From Saturnia japonica (Eukaryota; Arthropoda; Insecta; Lepidoptera; Saturniidae): a DNA stretch of 64,000 bases. The stretch is taken from NCBI GenBank assembly GCA_033032175.1, contig CM065322.1, forward strand, positions 10,044,001-10,108,000, read 5' to 3'. The stretch's first letter is position 1. Every line of letters begins with the position of its first letter. This document shows positions 10,782 through 22,640 of this stretch, in pieces. The notes beneath the pieces were generated by a model. That model saw nothing but the letters and a program-made list of their open reading frames with translations, had not been told where the DNA came from and ran no database searches. The translations under genes and the position numbers were made by a program.

Positions 10782-12069
10782 CATTATATATTGGCTCTAA
10801 ATTTTATCATTAAATCAAGAAAGTTAATTGATCATTGTCATTTATTATATTTGGCTTACTAATTTAAAAGCAAATATAAATTTGTAGTGTGTTCTATATG
10901 CTCTTGAAATTAGAAATAAGTATTTTTAGTTTTATGCTAGGAAAAATTGTATCTATGGAGTTTAACATGAAAAAGCACAATAATAAAAATAAGACACGGT
11001 GGCAATGCATCATAATTATTTTTAAAAACTAATGCTTTAGAAGAGTAATGTTATACAGAGATAAATCTGTATGTACATTGGTATATGATAAAGTTCTCAT
11101 AAATCTAAAATTAAATCTTTAAATGGTATTTAATCATTCAAATTATTAATAAAAACAAATTTGAAATTATAAAGAGAAACATATATTTTTAAGTACTGAA
11201 TACATAAATATGATTGATGTTGAAGCAATACCAGTATTTTATATGGATGGGAAAAGAGATCTGTTTTCATATCCATAATTTTTTTCGCGAATTTTAAGTG
11301 GATCTTTCTTATTCATTTCTTAAATGAAATTCGAAAGGTAACAATGAAAAACTGTGAGCTCTTTAATTAGATTTCACTTGTTACCAAGTTTAAAATTCAC
11401 TGAGAAAACTGATGTAGTACCCTAAAATATAAACAGATTGCATGCAAACATGTCTCATAATTTCAATTATGTGATGGGTTCACTATTAATCCAAGATAAC
11501 ATACACCTATCGCAAACAAGAAAAATATGAAAGTTGAGCTCTGTATCCGCGGATCACAATAGCAATAATCCACGGATCTCCGTTTTTAAGGATCCGTCAC
11601 ATTACTAGTATTTCAGGTTTGTTGAATCTATTATGTGTAAATAATTAGCAAAATTTTAAGATTGCTCTTTGTATAACATTCCTTAAATATTCCCTATTTT
11701 CGTTTTTTTATAGGTATTACTTAATTTTAAGTAAGTAGGATATATTTTCGTACGCAATAAATAGTTCTAAACTCTTTTTTGTTTTATTTAACATAAATAG
11801 AAGTGCTATTTGAAAAGGTATCTATGTACATTAAACAATTATATTTGTGTTCAATGTTTTATATTATTTGGGTGAAGAATAAATGAATATGTTTAAATCT
11901 ACAGTCAATTGTTTTTGTAATTTCGATTTAATTCAAGTCTAAATATAGTATTTTATTAGTTACAAGCGACACGCCCTATCTTCGTACGGGTACAATTTAA
12001 AAAGTAATGTATTTTATATTTAAAAAGCCTGATTTAGAGTTTATCAATTATGGCTTTAATATTTATAGA
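10782..12069. other. 3' flank of dynein light chain gene, no further gene
   Basis: Likely 3' UTR at first: AATAAA at 10982-10987 is followed by a GT-containing stretch. The rest is AT-rich intergenic DNA in which no coding or structural feature was recognised. Confidence 0.4.
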
Positions 12070-12335
12070 TCATAACTGCCTAATTAGCATAATAGACCTA
12101 CACGCGACTTCTATGCTGGAGGTCCTAGGTTCGATTCCCAGGTCGAGCAAACCGTTATTGGGTTTTTCTATGATATTCTCAGTAACAGCTCGGAGTTTGG
12201 CATTGTGCCCGATTAATAGCAATACTAGCAATAGGCTCGCCCCCTATTACATGAGATCTAAAACATACCAGGCGAACTGTGAGTGTACACTTCTGCCTAA
12301 CACTTCGGAGATACAGGCGTGATAGTATGTTATGT
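12070..12335 (+). mobile_element. tRNA-derived SINE
   Basis: An RNA polymerase III B-box-like GGTTCGATTCC lies at 12128-12138, and an A-box-like TAGCATAATAGACC lies upstream. The tail (GGCTCGCCCCCTATTACATG ... CGGAGATACAGGCGTGA) also occurs inverted at 54530-54655. I recall this tail from abundant lepidopteran SINEs, but the family name was not checked. Confidence 0.7.
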
Positions 12336-13799
12336 AACTTCATATTACCGGTTTACTGAGACGGATTTCTTAGATCGCGCGTAATTTTGAATTCGTAATA
12401 TCTTCTACGGTATTAATTTCATTGAAAAACTGTAAAGCACAATTTTAATATACATTAAATGCCCAAGTTAAGTAACAAATTTATCTAGGTAAAGATTAAT
12501 ACTGAATTGGTGAAAATAGCTTCGCAAATAACGTAATAATTTTAATTATTATGTTGAAAATAAAAATTGTTACTGTGAGTCAAACTTAGGAGATAGACAT
12601 ATGCCATCGCTGAATTTTCTTTAATCTTTTTGAAGAACTACAATTCTTTGAAACATTATTGTTAAGTATCTCATAAGGTTAAGCCAGTGTAAGACACGTA
12701 AATGCCCGACAATATTTTTTTAACGACTCGATTACAAATAATTGAATTTTCTCTACTTTAAAAAACTTAATATGAATGTATTGCATATATAAACCTTCGG
12801 TAAAAAATCTGTAAATGGTAGTGCCAACCGCATTAAAATCCGTTGCGTGCTTTAAAAGATTTAAGCGTACATATGGACAGTCAGCGGGAAGCGACTACTT
12901 TACTATGTATAGATATAAATTACTTGAAATTATTATTCATTAATTATTAAGAGATTTTATGTTCATGAGACAATAAGGTCTCTGTGAATATTATTGAGTG
13001 TAAAATAGTTAAACTTTTAAAGCAAAAGATTGTTCTATATCGCAAAGAAAACATTCCAATTTTAGAAAAGAGAAAATTGTATTATATACATACACATTTT
13101 GAAATAATCTATAGAATAGTGCCTTTGAAGAAAAACTGCGCCAAGGGTACAAAAGTTTGCACGCATAATTTCAAGGAGTTCAAGATTAATTTTGAAAAAC
13201 GTCTTTCGCCATGTATTTAGTATCGAATGTCGTTTATCCATGAGATATATAATTTGGAAAAAAAAAATTTTTAATAATGCAATCAGAAGTACCATCACTC
13301 ACCATAAAATTGTTATTGCGAAAAATAGTCAGGGTAGGTTTCGGTTAGGTTCAAATAGTTTTTAATAAAATACTGATTGTAAATACCGCATTTATTTTGT
13401 ACATAACCCTATGATTGTTCAAACCATACAAAGGCACAAAGAAAGACGCATAACTAAATAAAAATAAACTATTTTAATAATTTAGTGCCATTATCAATAA
13501 CGTTAATACATATAAGTTGCAATACATGGAATATTGTAGGGATAATGCCTTTACTCAACTCTGTGTGTTTGTTAGGGGTTATTCGAATTTCATTATATTG
13601 TTCCATAAAGAGTAGGTATTGTCCTGATATTTTGTAGCATTGAAAGAGCGTCAGTGCATTTATTACTGTTATTAATAACATAGATTTAATATATACTAGC
13701 GTAACTAATTCTATGGTTTTGGTGTTGTCTTTACAATTTATATTTTTTAAATATTCGCGGGTAAATGGCAGCACGACATATTTGTATCACGTGATCATT
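12336..13799. other. AT-rich intergenic DNA
   Basis: Only short chance frames. No conserved protein, RNA gene or terminal repeats recognised. Confidence 0.4.
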
Positions 13800-14760
13800 C
13801 ATCGATCCAATAATTGAACATTTCTCGGGTCCATTCAACTCGGCTCGGCCATCGTCGCGCCGGGGAGAGGGACGTTATAATTATTATGTTCTGTGAGAGG
13901 GACACTTCACTAACAGCGATTCTATTCATACATAGGAAATATTTATATGTCGCTATCTCTCTCGCCCGTATTCAAAAATAATTAAATGAATGGTGAACGA
14001 GTGAAATAGAAATATGTTCGAGTGGAAATTATTGAAAGCTGGGCCAGGCCAGTCGCCATGTAGAATTTTTTGATGTGGGTGTCGTTGGGTGTTGTGTCTC
14101 GGGACGTCAAACGCTTCAATGATTATTTTTTTCAAGTGGACATTAATTTTAGTGTAAATCATCATTTGACTGGTAATTCGTAGTGTTCTGACGGAGTGTG
14201 AACATTTAAACATATTGCATTGTGATAGTGAACGATCTAATCTTGTGATGGCAGATAATAAATTGGAGGGGGGCTGCTGAAATACTACTATAGGATAGTA
14301 ACGAAGTTTTACTACTTGAGAGCGCTCATAAAAATTTTCATCTCTGCTCGGCCGAGTCCGGACTTCCATTTTGCTCTAATATGTGGTCGGGTTGTTTACG
14401 GCGTGCTTCGCACTTGGAACAATGGAAAGCGACGGTGAGTAAAAACATAAGGGCGCATCGCGCTGTATAATAACACGATGTGTGCGCATATAGGGCGCAC
14501 ATGATAATAAACATGCAACAGTGAATAAATAATGGTATTCGATTTTGTGCAACGTGCGGCGCAGCCGTGGTAGCCGGGACCGGGCGGTGCGGGGCGGCGG
14601 CGCTCCATTTTACTAGGACCGCGCTTTGACTCTGCTCGGCCATTGTAATATACAACGCGAGTTCTACTCTTAATAATTGATTTGAGTCTAATCTGTAAGC
14701 ACTAAGCATGCGCCGATCGTATGCACCTCGCCTGTGTACACTGTACAATTCTCGACGCGT
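13800..14760. promoter_or_regulatory. GC-rich, promoter-like stretch
   Basis: The base composition shifts to GC- and CpG-rich patches (CGTCGCGCCGGGGAG at ~13853, and GGGACCGGGCGGTGCGGGGC at ~14576) inside otherwise AT-rich DNA. Overlapping minus-strand frames here are low-complexity and match nothing known. A short ATG-containing segment at 14422-14434 ends in a consensus donor. A promoter with a first exon is the best guess. It could serve cic, 31 kb downstream, or an unrecognised gene. Confidence 0.4.
14422..14434 (+). other. Possible 3' end of a first exon (ATG plus donor)
   Basis: ATGGAAAGCGACG is followed directly by GTGAGT, a strong donor. If joined to the cic exon near 45300, the ATG meets an in-frame stop within a few codons, so it would act as an upstream ORF in a 5' UTR exon. 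The exon start is undefined. Identification rests on local sequence only. Confidence 0.25.
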
Positions 14761-15717
14761 TTACATCGTTCTTATCAGCTGATTACACTACGCCAATGCA
14801 AAGCGGTGAGCGACAACAATATTATTTAATATAAATCAAACGAACTAGAGATTATGAGTCCTGGTCAGTTTCTACCAGTAAAACTACTTTGGATTTCGTA
14901 TTTTCAAAATTTATCTACTAATATTAATTTAGATAGTAATAACTGATTTGTAGTCACTAATTCACATATATGTAGGGGGAAATTGATGAGCAGTTACTAT
15001 TTATAAATATTGTATAATAGAAGATATTTTGGAAAATTTTTATGAAATGACCACTTTATTCCCAAACTAAAAATATATATTATTTATTGTATTTTAACCT
15101 TTTATAGTGTTTACACAACCTTCCTATACTATATACAAGTAAACAATATTCAATAATTACAACAAATTTTATTTATCTTCATAGTAAATGTAAATTAGGT
15201 ACATCAAAATTATGAATGTTGTAATTTAAAAATATTTAACTACACTATAGTACAAATGTGCCAGAGTTCTGTACACCCACTGATTTGTGGTATGAAAAAG
15301 CTGCATTATTTATGTGGATAAGAAAAAATTAATAATACATATATAAAAATCCTGATATTTTTGTACTGGAGGGCAGAGGGCACCAAACAAGCTATTTAGT
15401 ATATGAATATGAAAAAAAGAGTTAAAGATAAATAATTGCCTCCTACATTATTAATTTGTATTAATCTTGCTTAATTTTTTCTTATTCAATAATGCTTTTA
15501 TACAGTTTATACACAATATGAATACCATAATCAGGTGTAATAATAATACTCTTTATATTTGAAAAACAAACAAAAATGCCTAGCACAAACTAAAATCTTC
15601 TCTAGGGCTGGTCTTTGTCATACTGTGAAGTTGTGGAACCTTCTCCTGGCCTGTATTTTCCCTTCTTCTTATGACATCAGATCCTTTAAGCATAATGTGA
15701 AGTAATATTTATGCAGG
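14761..15717. other. AT-rich DNA without recognised features
   Basis: No ORF of note, no tandem array and no obvious transposon ends. Confidence 0.4.
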
Positions 15718-15825
15718 CCGTCAAAACTGCGGCAGCCACCAATGGATTTAGATCTCGGTGGTTGCTGTTGTGTTTGGACTGTGCAGTGCTTACCATTAGG
15801 GCCAGCGCCGTCAATATGCTAAGCG
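15718..15825. repeat. Dispersed repeat family R1, copy 1
   Basis: A stretch with CCAATGGATTTAGATCTC, then GTTTGGACTGTGCAGTGC and TTACCATTAGGG. Related copies lie at 26325-26425 (inverted) and 57957-58075. It probably derives from a retrotransposon 3' end, but the class is unproven. Confidence 0.6.
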
Positions 15826-15930
15826 AATATTAGAAAAAATATATATAATGGTTCCTTTTATATTATGACAACATGAGGAATCAGTGCTTATAGGACTTTT
15901 TTTCATGGATGATGAAATTAAAAGTAACTA

Positions 15931-17135
15931 TGTTGTTTTTTATTCCCACAGAGTAAACTGACATTTAATGTGTTGCTATTTTATTGCCTTTTAAAAAAAG
16001 AGATGTCACAAATTGGTACTAATCTAAAACTTTAGGAGTAAATTGTACCTATTGATAAGTTTTTGTGAAAAAGTATTGAACTCTCCAAATGTGAAACTAA
16101 ATAAAACAGACAAAATCCTGGGCCAATCAATTCTTTTTTTTTTGTTTGCCATATATACATTTCATAGTTTCCTTAATTATGTAATGATAATAGTATATTA
16201 TTGGGTATGTTGAATAACACAAAATATATCAATTACAGTAATAACTCCTTATTCATGCTTCCTTCATTTGCATTTTCACTATTCACGGATTAAAACAATG
16301 TGACCCAATTCCTATATTTGCGGCTAAAGATTTTTTTATTTGTGGATCTAATCGGTACATTGACTGCTTTAACTGCAAAAAGAGCCGAAATTGCGAATGG
16401 AATGGGAAGAGATGGGTTCGAACAGATAGAATCAAGTGACATTTAGAAGTAGCTTGAATTGCAAGATGAAGATTTGACTGAAACGGACTTGGAGGAAATG
16501 TTAAATTCACACCCCATTGAAGAAGAGGCTTCAACAAGCATGGGAAAAGTGACACTTAATTTGAAAAATCTTAGTGAAGGTTTAAGAATGGCAAATGAGC
16601 TTTGTGATTTCTTTATGAAAATTGATCCATCTAGCAAAGCAAGAGTCATATTTTTAAGAGACAAATTGCTAATGCCACTGCTGAATATTAGTCTGAATTG
16701 AAGGAGCTTTTAAAAACTGCCAAGCAAGAAAAAATTATAAAATTCTTTAAAGCATTGCCTAAGCCTTCAGATAATAATTAATCAATATGATCAAACACTT
16801 CAATTAAATGGCCTTTTTTATATACTTGTTATTTATTTTTTCACCTAAGAACATATCCTGTATAATTCCATATAAATTAACATTCCATATTCAGGGTTTT
16901 TGTAATCGCGGTATATTTACGGAACATATACCCGGCGAATAAAGAGCTTTTACTGTAATAAATGAAAACCCTAAATAAAGTATTCAACACTTTATTATAA
17001 TTCAAATAATTGTACTGTAAAATATTTATATTGTAGCACAAGACTACAAAAATAAATATCCCGACATAATTTTCATGTTTGACATTAATGAATGGTCAGT
17101 TGTCAGTTTTCTCTGTGGGATTAAAAAATGCAGGA
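15931..17135. mobile_element. pogo-like DNA transposon
   Basis: The ends are inverted repeats: a TTTTTTATTCCCACAGAGT-like left end matches a CTCTGTGGGATTAAAAAA-like right end (about 17111-17128). TA dinucleotides lie at both borders. Inside is the C-terminal piece of a pogo/Tigger-type transposase (16459-16701). A shorter relative with the same ends lies at 34392-34836. Exact borders are approximate. Confidence 0.65.
16459..16701 (+). pseudogene. pogo/Tigger-like transposase C-terminal fragment
   Basis: The 80-codon frame contains ETDLEEMLNSHP and LSEGLRMANELCDFFMKID, which resembles the C-terminal region of CENP-B-like pogo/Tigger transposases in animal genomes. The DNA-binding and DDE catalytic regions are absent, so the piece is a relic. 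Assignment rests on recalled family similarity. Confidence 0.6.
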
Positions 17136-18700
17136 TACATAAAATAATACATTTTCAATTGAATTTTAATATAAAATTTACTTACTTTTGCATGTTTTAA
17201 TATTATGCTATTTCAATTTATTATTATAATATAATATAATATTCTCCTTATATTTTAAATATACTCTATTAGGGTGTTTTTGCTTTAGATTATAATTTTT
17301 TGATTGAATTGGATTCTATATGGAATACAGTTTAATATGTTGCAGATGGTTTGACATTTCTTTTTATTTCCCTAATTGTCTCTATCAATGGTATTGTCAG
17401 TAAGGGTCTTTGGTTGTCACGTTTTCTGATAAGTAATAGTATAAATGCTTAAAATATGGCTAGTAACATAAATATTGAAACCAATTACATAAGATAATAA
17501 CAGAGATATATATATATCTATTGATTCTTAAAGCTGTAATTATTATAAGAGTAAGAGTGTGTTTAAGTATATACTGGGCTGGGGTGTAAAAATCAGTTCT
17601 GCATCATTCCTCCCATCCATATTAATTTTTTTATCAATTCACCTGTATAGAGAACTGAGAACTACTTAATAGTTGAATGTTTTTGTATCAGAATATTATA
17701 TAAAACTACAAAAGTTTGATTGAAGGCTGATTAGTTGCTTCTGTGATTCTCCAACTGATTCTCCTACATCTTAGAGAACAGTATGCTATGTGACATCATT
17801 TATGACTTGACTATTATAACCAAATAGTTTGGTACAATCTCTCACACACTACCATTTGATTTAATTCTAAGCATAGCTAGTAGTAACATTGCGTGGTCAT
17901 CTGAAAGCTAATATAACTATATATGTATATTATAAAACCAAACAGAATAAACAATCATTCTCATTACAGGGATTGAACTCTTGAATTCTCGACTAAATAG
18001 TGTAGGGCTTACTATAGCTGCAAGAGGCTTTTCAAGTTTGTATTAAAAATACAACTTAGGGTCTTAGAATACTCCTTTATTTTGGCAATCAGTCCTCTTT
18101 ATGTAGAGATTATTACAGTCATTTTCAAGTTACTTAATTGTTTTAAGTTAAAAAATTAGGGTCTTTTAGTGATGATACTGTTCTAACAAAATGGTGGCCG
18201 TCTTGTTAGAACTTTCCAGGAAGTATTTGTAACATCTCCGACTCTATGTTCCAAGTTATTTTTTTTTATTCACTTCACTTGTGCACGATAACTAAACTAT
18301 AATATGCAAAATGTCATCAATATTGCATAATATTCGGTCAAATAACGCATGTTCAGGAATAAAAAAAAAGAATGGCGAACTTCTTAGTTTCAAAAAATTT
18401 TGGAACCTCATAAACATCAAAATGTCAAAGTATTGCTAGCAATGTGGTACTTTTATATTGAAAGCCATTTATTTTAAATAGTAACACGGCAAACTGTGTC
18501 AAAATAATAAACACAGTACAATCCAAAATCAACGGGTGACCACCGAGAGATTGGCGATCCTGCGACGGTCGTCGCTGTCATGTCGGTTTGCAAGCCTGTC
18601 GTCAGCTGAATAGACACCAGTGGATCCTGAAACAACGACAGGTGACACGCCTAAGCGTATTATTTAGATAGGTGCAGGCACCCAGAATGATACACCTGAT
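17136..18700. other. AT-rich DNA; possible SINE scrap near 17970
   Basis: No gene. CATTACAGGGATTGAACTC at about 17965-17985 resembles an inverted tRNA B box and may be a minus-strand SINE remnant. The rest is unassigned. Confidence 0.3.
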
Positions 18701-18771
18701 GTTGCCAACCCTACTATATAACATAGTGTCCTACTATATTAAGCGGCCAAACACTACATTTCTAAAATCAA

Positions 18772-18853
18772 GTCTGATGAAGCTGTAAAAGCCGTCAGAG
18801 GCTCTAGGGCCCCTAAGGCTAACAGTCTAGTCAGTCAGCTAAAAAAAAAAAAA
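18772..18853 (+). repeat. Shared LINE 3'-tail motif, copy 2
   Basis: GATGAAGCTGTAAAAGCC, then AGGGCCCCTAAGGCTAACAG, then an A tail of 13. It is the same orientation-specific tail as at 20541 on the opposite strand, so this is the 3' end of a severely 5'-truncated or tail-only insertion. Confidence 0.75.
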
Positions 18854-18991
18854 CGTTTCAAAAAAATATATAGTATGCAAAAGTAATATATTTTTGTTAG
18901 ATAAAACAATTTGACAAAATTATTTGGTCCAAAATGTTTAAGCGAAAACCAGGACGCAGGAGGCAGCCTTTTATCAAGCAGTAAAAAATAT

Positions 18992-20104
18992 TAGGGATGA
19001 AACGGATAGTGGTTTGGCAGAATACCGGATACCGGATATTCGGCATGCAACGAGGCTGGAGCGCCGGTTATCCGGCTACCGCATGTTCGACTCTATAACG
19101 CGTTACATGACGCGATCAGTTTGATTTGAATATTGGTGTGGTGAACGAGATCGGAAATATTTGGGCGCGTTCGGGTGTTATCGTACGTGAGCGGAGATCG
19201 GAATGACTCGGGGGCATTCGAGTGTTATCGCGCGTATCACTTTGTGTTTGTTTTTCAGTTCGTTTGTATATTCCATTGTCAGTTAATTTGAATCAGTCCC
19301 CGCAATTGTCAAGGTTTGATAGAATTTATCTTTAAGCACCTGGCAGTAGCGTTTACAACGAAAGGGTATTTTCAAAAGCTGGTCTGGTATACGAAATCAA
19401 GCGGAGTCACCTCTTACCAACAAATGCGGAAAATTTTGTATTCATTCATCACAATTTGCCACTTGTTCATTTTTAGTATAATAATAATAATAATAATAAG
19501 CCCTTTTATTCTGAACTACAAGGTTACAATTTAGCATGTTAAGTGTTGTTTAGTTTAATTATAATATATCCCGTAATTCAGCGTGCCTCTTGGCATAGGC
19601 CTCCTCTAACAATTTCCACTGGGTTCTGTCTCGCGCTACTCTTGTCCAATGATGTCCGGCCGTGAGTTTTAAGTCATCCTCCCATCTCAGTTTTTGACGT
19701 CCTCTATTACGTTTGCTATCCTTGGGGTACCAATCAGAGACAATTGTGCTCCACTTATCTTGTGTATCTCGGATCATGTGACCGGTCCATCTCCACTTTT
19801 GTTGGTCTATTCGAGTAAGTATATCAATTACTTTAGTTTTTTCTCTTATTTTACTACTTCTCACTTTGCCCTGTTTCTTTATTCCTGTCATGCTTCTCTC
19901 CATGGCTCTCTGACAGCGTTTCAACTTTTCTCTGTGTCTTTTAGTGAGAGACCATGTTTCGCATCCGTAAGTGATGACCGGAAGTACGCAGGTCATAACC
20001 TGTTGTGGTATGATTTGCCTTGAAAAATAATGGGAAATTTTAAAATTTTACAATCCGGAATTCGGCCGGATACTGGATAGTTACCGGATATCCGTTCATC
20101 TCTA
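18992..20104. mobile_element. hAT-type element B with 8-bp target duplication
   Basis: It starts TAGGGATGAAACGGATAG and ends CCGGATATCCGTTCATCTCTA, so the ends are imperfect inverted repeats. A perfect 8-bp duplication AAAAATAT flanks it (18984-18991 and 20105-20112), the length typical of hAT elements. It carries no transposase but hosts an RTE fragment. Confidence 0.75.
19478..20012 (-). pseudogene. RTE-type LINE 3' end (RT C-terminal region)
   Basis: The 145-codon minus-strand frame (19559-19996) contains VLPVITYGCETWSLT, GHMIRDTQDKWS and RGRQKLRWEDDLK. This is the C-terminal signature of RTE-like reverse transcriptases. Downstream on the same strand (19480-19500) is a (TTA)n tail, as RTE elements end in short tandem repeats. 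The 5' end is truncated near 20012. Confidence 0.8.
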
Positions 20105-20540
20105 AAAAATATTTCTTATAAAAATAAAATATTTGTTTGAAACCTACTACTTTTTTTGCCTTCTGATATTTTTTTCAGATAAATAACCTCCAAAGTACTA
20201 TATTTCATATTTAAAAAAGGTGGCAACCCTAGCTACTCCTGGTGTAGGGTTGCCACTCGTACTATAGTATCTTACTATATTTTAGTCAATTGTACTATAT
20301 ATTATAGAAAAATAATATAGTACGAAAAATACTATATTTTCATAGCTAATTCAACTGTTGCGCTTATTACCCGACTGCGAAAAATGAGGGTTATGTTTTT
20401 CGAGCGTATTGTATGTATATATATATGTTTATTTCTCTTGCACTTCTTAATTGTGGAAGTGACATAGGCTATATAATACCCAAGTAAGACGTCTGGGAAT
20501 CAAATAAAAAGCAAAAATAGAAAAATAATTTGTTTGTCGT

Positions 20541-20635
20541 GTTTTTTTTTGTTTTTTTTAGAACTGACTACACTGTTAGCCTTAGGGGCCCTATCCTAAA
20601 ACAGAGCCGCTGCGGCTTTTACAGCTTCACCGGAC
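20541..20635 (-). repeat. Shared LINE 3'-tail motif, reference copy
   Basis: On the minus strand: GGTGAAGCTGTAAAAGCCGC, the palindrome AGCCGCAGCGGCT, then AGGGCCCCTAAGGCTAACAG and CAGTTCT followed by A-rich tail. It sits exactly at the 3' end of the Jockey-like element, which identifies the other copies as LINE tails. Confidence 0.8.
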
Positions 20636-21075
20636 TTGGGGGCGAGCGCTTAGGGCACTCAGCCGCGAAAGTTTGTGACGACCCGCACGACCAGAGTGGC
20701 CGAACCTCGGCTCGGGCGGTTGTCGCGAATGCGAAAAGGTCGCGATCTAACTAATTCCCTAATCCTACGAGAATTCGAACTAACTAACATATACTCATAT
20801 GCACGTTCCCCTCCTGGGATGAAGGAGTGGACCATGCGTATGTGTATTTAATAATCGGAATGGTTTTTCTACACTAACTAGCGCATTAGTCTAACTAGCG
20901 CAAAAAAAGAAAAAAAAAGGTCCCTTACAGAACCTATGTGCCTGTGTGGTGTGCACGCGTGTGTGGTCATACGTGTGTAATGTTGTATGTGGGTAGCTAA
21001 GTGTTGCACGTATAGTGTCACTTTGTATCGCGCGGGCGGCTGCCTGACCCAAGGGTTTCACACCGAGGAACGGAC

Positions 21076-22640
21076 CTAGGCTTGGGTTGCCGCTAGAGAG
21101 GGTGGACGTGACGGGTGTGCGGGAGCGAAGTTGACCGCCCGTCCTCTGCGGAGAGAACGGTGGTTACGCGGGCGTGGGCGGTGGCACGCTCTGTTTGGAG
21201 AGACGGTGGCGTAGAACGCGTTAGCTGTTTCGGTTTGGTCGAGCGGGTCAGTGAATATATTACGCGGCCGGCGTTTTCTCCGGCAGGCGTTGGTGTCGGG
21301 AACATACGAAGCTGCCGCTTTTATTAAGGGATTAGCGTGGTTCGACGCGGTGTCGAAATAAGAGCGAGAAAGGTGTTTGGCATAGGCATGTATCGAAGGA
21401 AGGTCCATATCTCTATGGAGATCCTCCATACGAACATACCAAGGGGCACCGGTAAGGCGGTGAAGAAACTTATTCTGGATAGCTTGTAAGCGTTCCCAAT
21501 TATATTTTGACATATGTGCGAACACAACGCAGCTATATGTCATAATCGGTCGGATGCACATCTTGTAGAGCGTAAGCTTGTGTCTCGTGGACATTTTGCT
21601 TGCAGCACATAACAGAGGATGCAATCGGGCGAGGGTCCAGGCGGCCCTTTTCCTAACCAGAGTGATGTGGCGTCTAAAGGAGAGTCTACTATCTAGGGTT
21701 ACACCTAGATATTTGGTCTCATTTACCCAGGGAATCGGATTACCGAAGAGTTCAAGGTGATGATCCTTGAGTTTTTTCGGTATCTGTGAGGCGGTTTGGT
21801 CGAAGAGCACCGCTGCGCTCTTCGTGGGGTTTATGGCTATTCGCCAGTCGTTAAACCACTTCCCGAGAGTGGTCACGGCTCTTTGGATTCTACATTTGAG
21901 GTTTCTCGTTTGCCTTTGAGAGGAGTATATGACTGTATCGTCAGCGTATAAGCCTACCTCAACTTTCGCTTGAAGTTTTGGTAGGTCACTGACGTACAGA
22001 TTGAAGAGGCTAGGAGCCAGGATGGAACCTTGGGGGAGGCTTGGGGGAGCGTATGGGATGGGGTGTCGATAGTTCACCTTCCTCTCTGTAGCGAAAGATG
22101 CGGTCTTTGAGGTAATCGCTGATGATTTTAACTAATCTATCGGGGACTTCGCGGAGTACAGCTTATAGACTAATCCTTCGTGCCAGACCTTATCAAAGGC
22201 CTTGGCTACGTCGAAAAAGACTGCCAGTGTACGACGGGGTTTATATAACTCGGAAAAGTTAAACAAAATGTGCTCCGTGAGGCGGTGCACTTGATGCGTG
22301 CAAGAATGTCTAGCACGAAAACCGAATTGCTCAGGCGGATAGAGGTTTTTCTCCTCTATTACGGATTTGAGACTGTTCAGAAGGATCCGCTCATAGATTT
22401 TACCTAGGGTATTTAGAAGACTGATAGCTGTCGGGAAGCGACGTGCTTTTGCCGGGCTTGTGGATACCTATGACAATGGCCGTTTTCCAGACGGCTGGAA
22501 AATGGCAGTTGGCTATGGCTACATTGAAGATGCAGACCAATAGAGCTATGAGGTGATCGGGAAGAAGTTTGAGTACTTCGTTCCTGATCCCGTCGGGACC
22601 TGGTGATTTTTTAAGCTTAAGGCTTTTGAGTATGGCAGTC
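21076..22640 (-). pseudogene. Jockey-like reverse transcriptase, frameshifted
   Basis: The main frame (21076-22077, 333 codons) has the RT catalytic motif LYADDTVIYSS, then WFNDWRIAINPTKS and YLGVTLDSRLSFRRHI. It ends in an Arg/Pro-rich tail. Upstream, 22080-22640 reads on in other frames with SPGPDGIRNEV, EQFGFRARHSC and FFDVAKAFDKVWH. At least one frameshift near 22080 and one further upstream break it. The motifs place it in the Jockey/R1 group of LINEs. Confidence 0.85.

Larger units (their letters stand above)
18701..20230. mobile_element. hAT-like non-autonomous element A, copy 1 (with nested insertions)
   Basis: Left end GTTGCCAACCCTACTATAT and right end GGTGGCAACCCT are inverted. The family recurs at 20247-23066 and 24405-24990. 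It has been invaded by a LINE tail (18772-18853) and by a second hAT-type element (18992-20104). Its own short frame (MFKRKPGRRRQPFIKQ, ~18932) may be a leftover of a coding start. Confidence 0.55.

Noticed and set aside
12128..12138. Genuine tRNA gene at the B-box-like sequence
   Set aside because: No complete cloverleaf can be drawn around it, and the downstream tail matches a SINE copy elsewhere in the window.
14338..14748. Overlapping minus-strand frames of 136 and 138 codons
   Set aside because: They lie in a CpG-rich patch, are low in complexity and carry no family motif. GC-rich DNA produces long chance frames.
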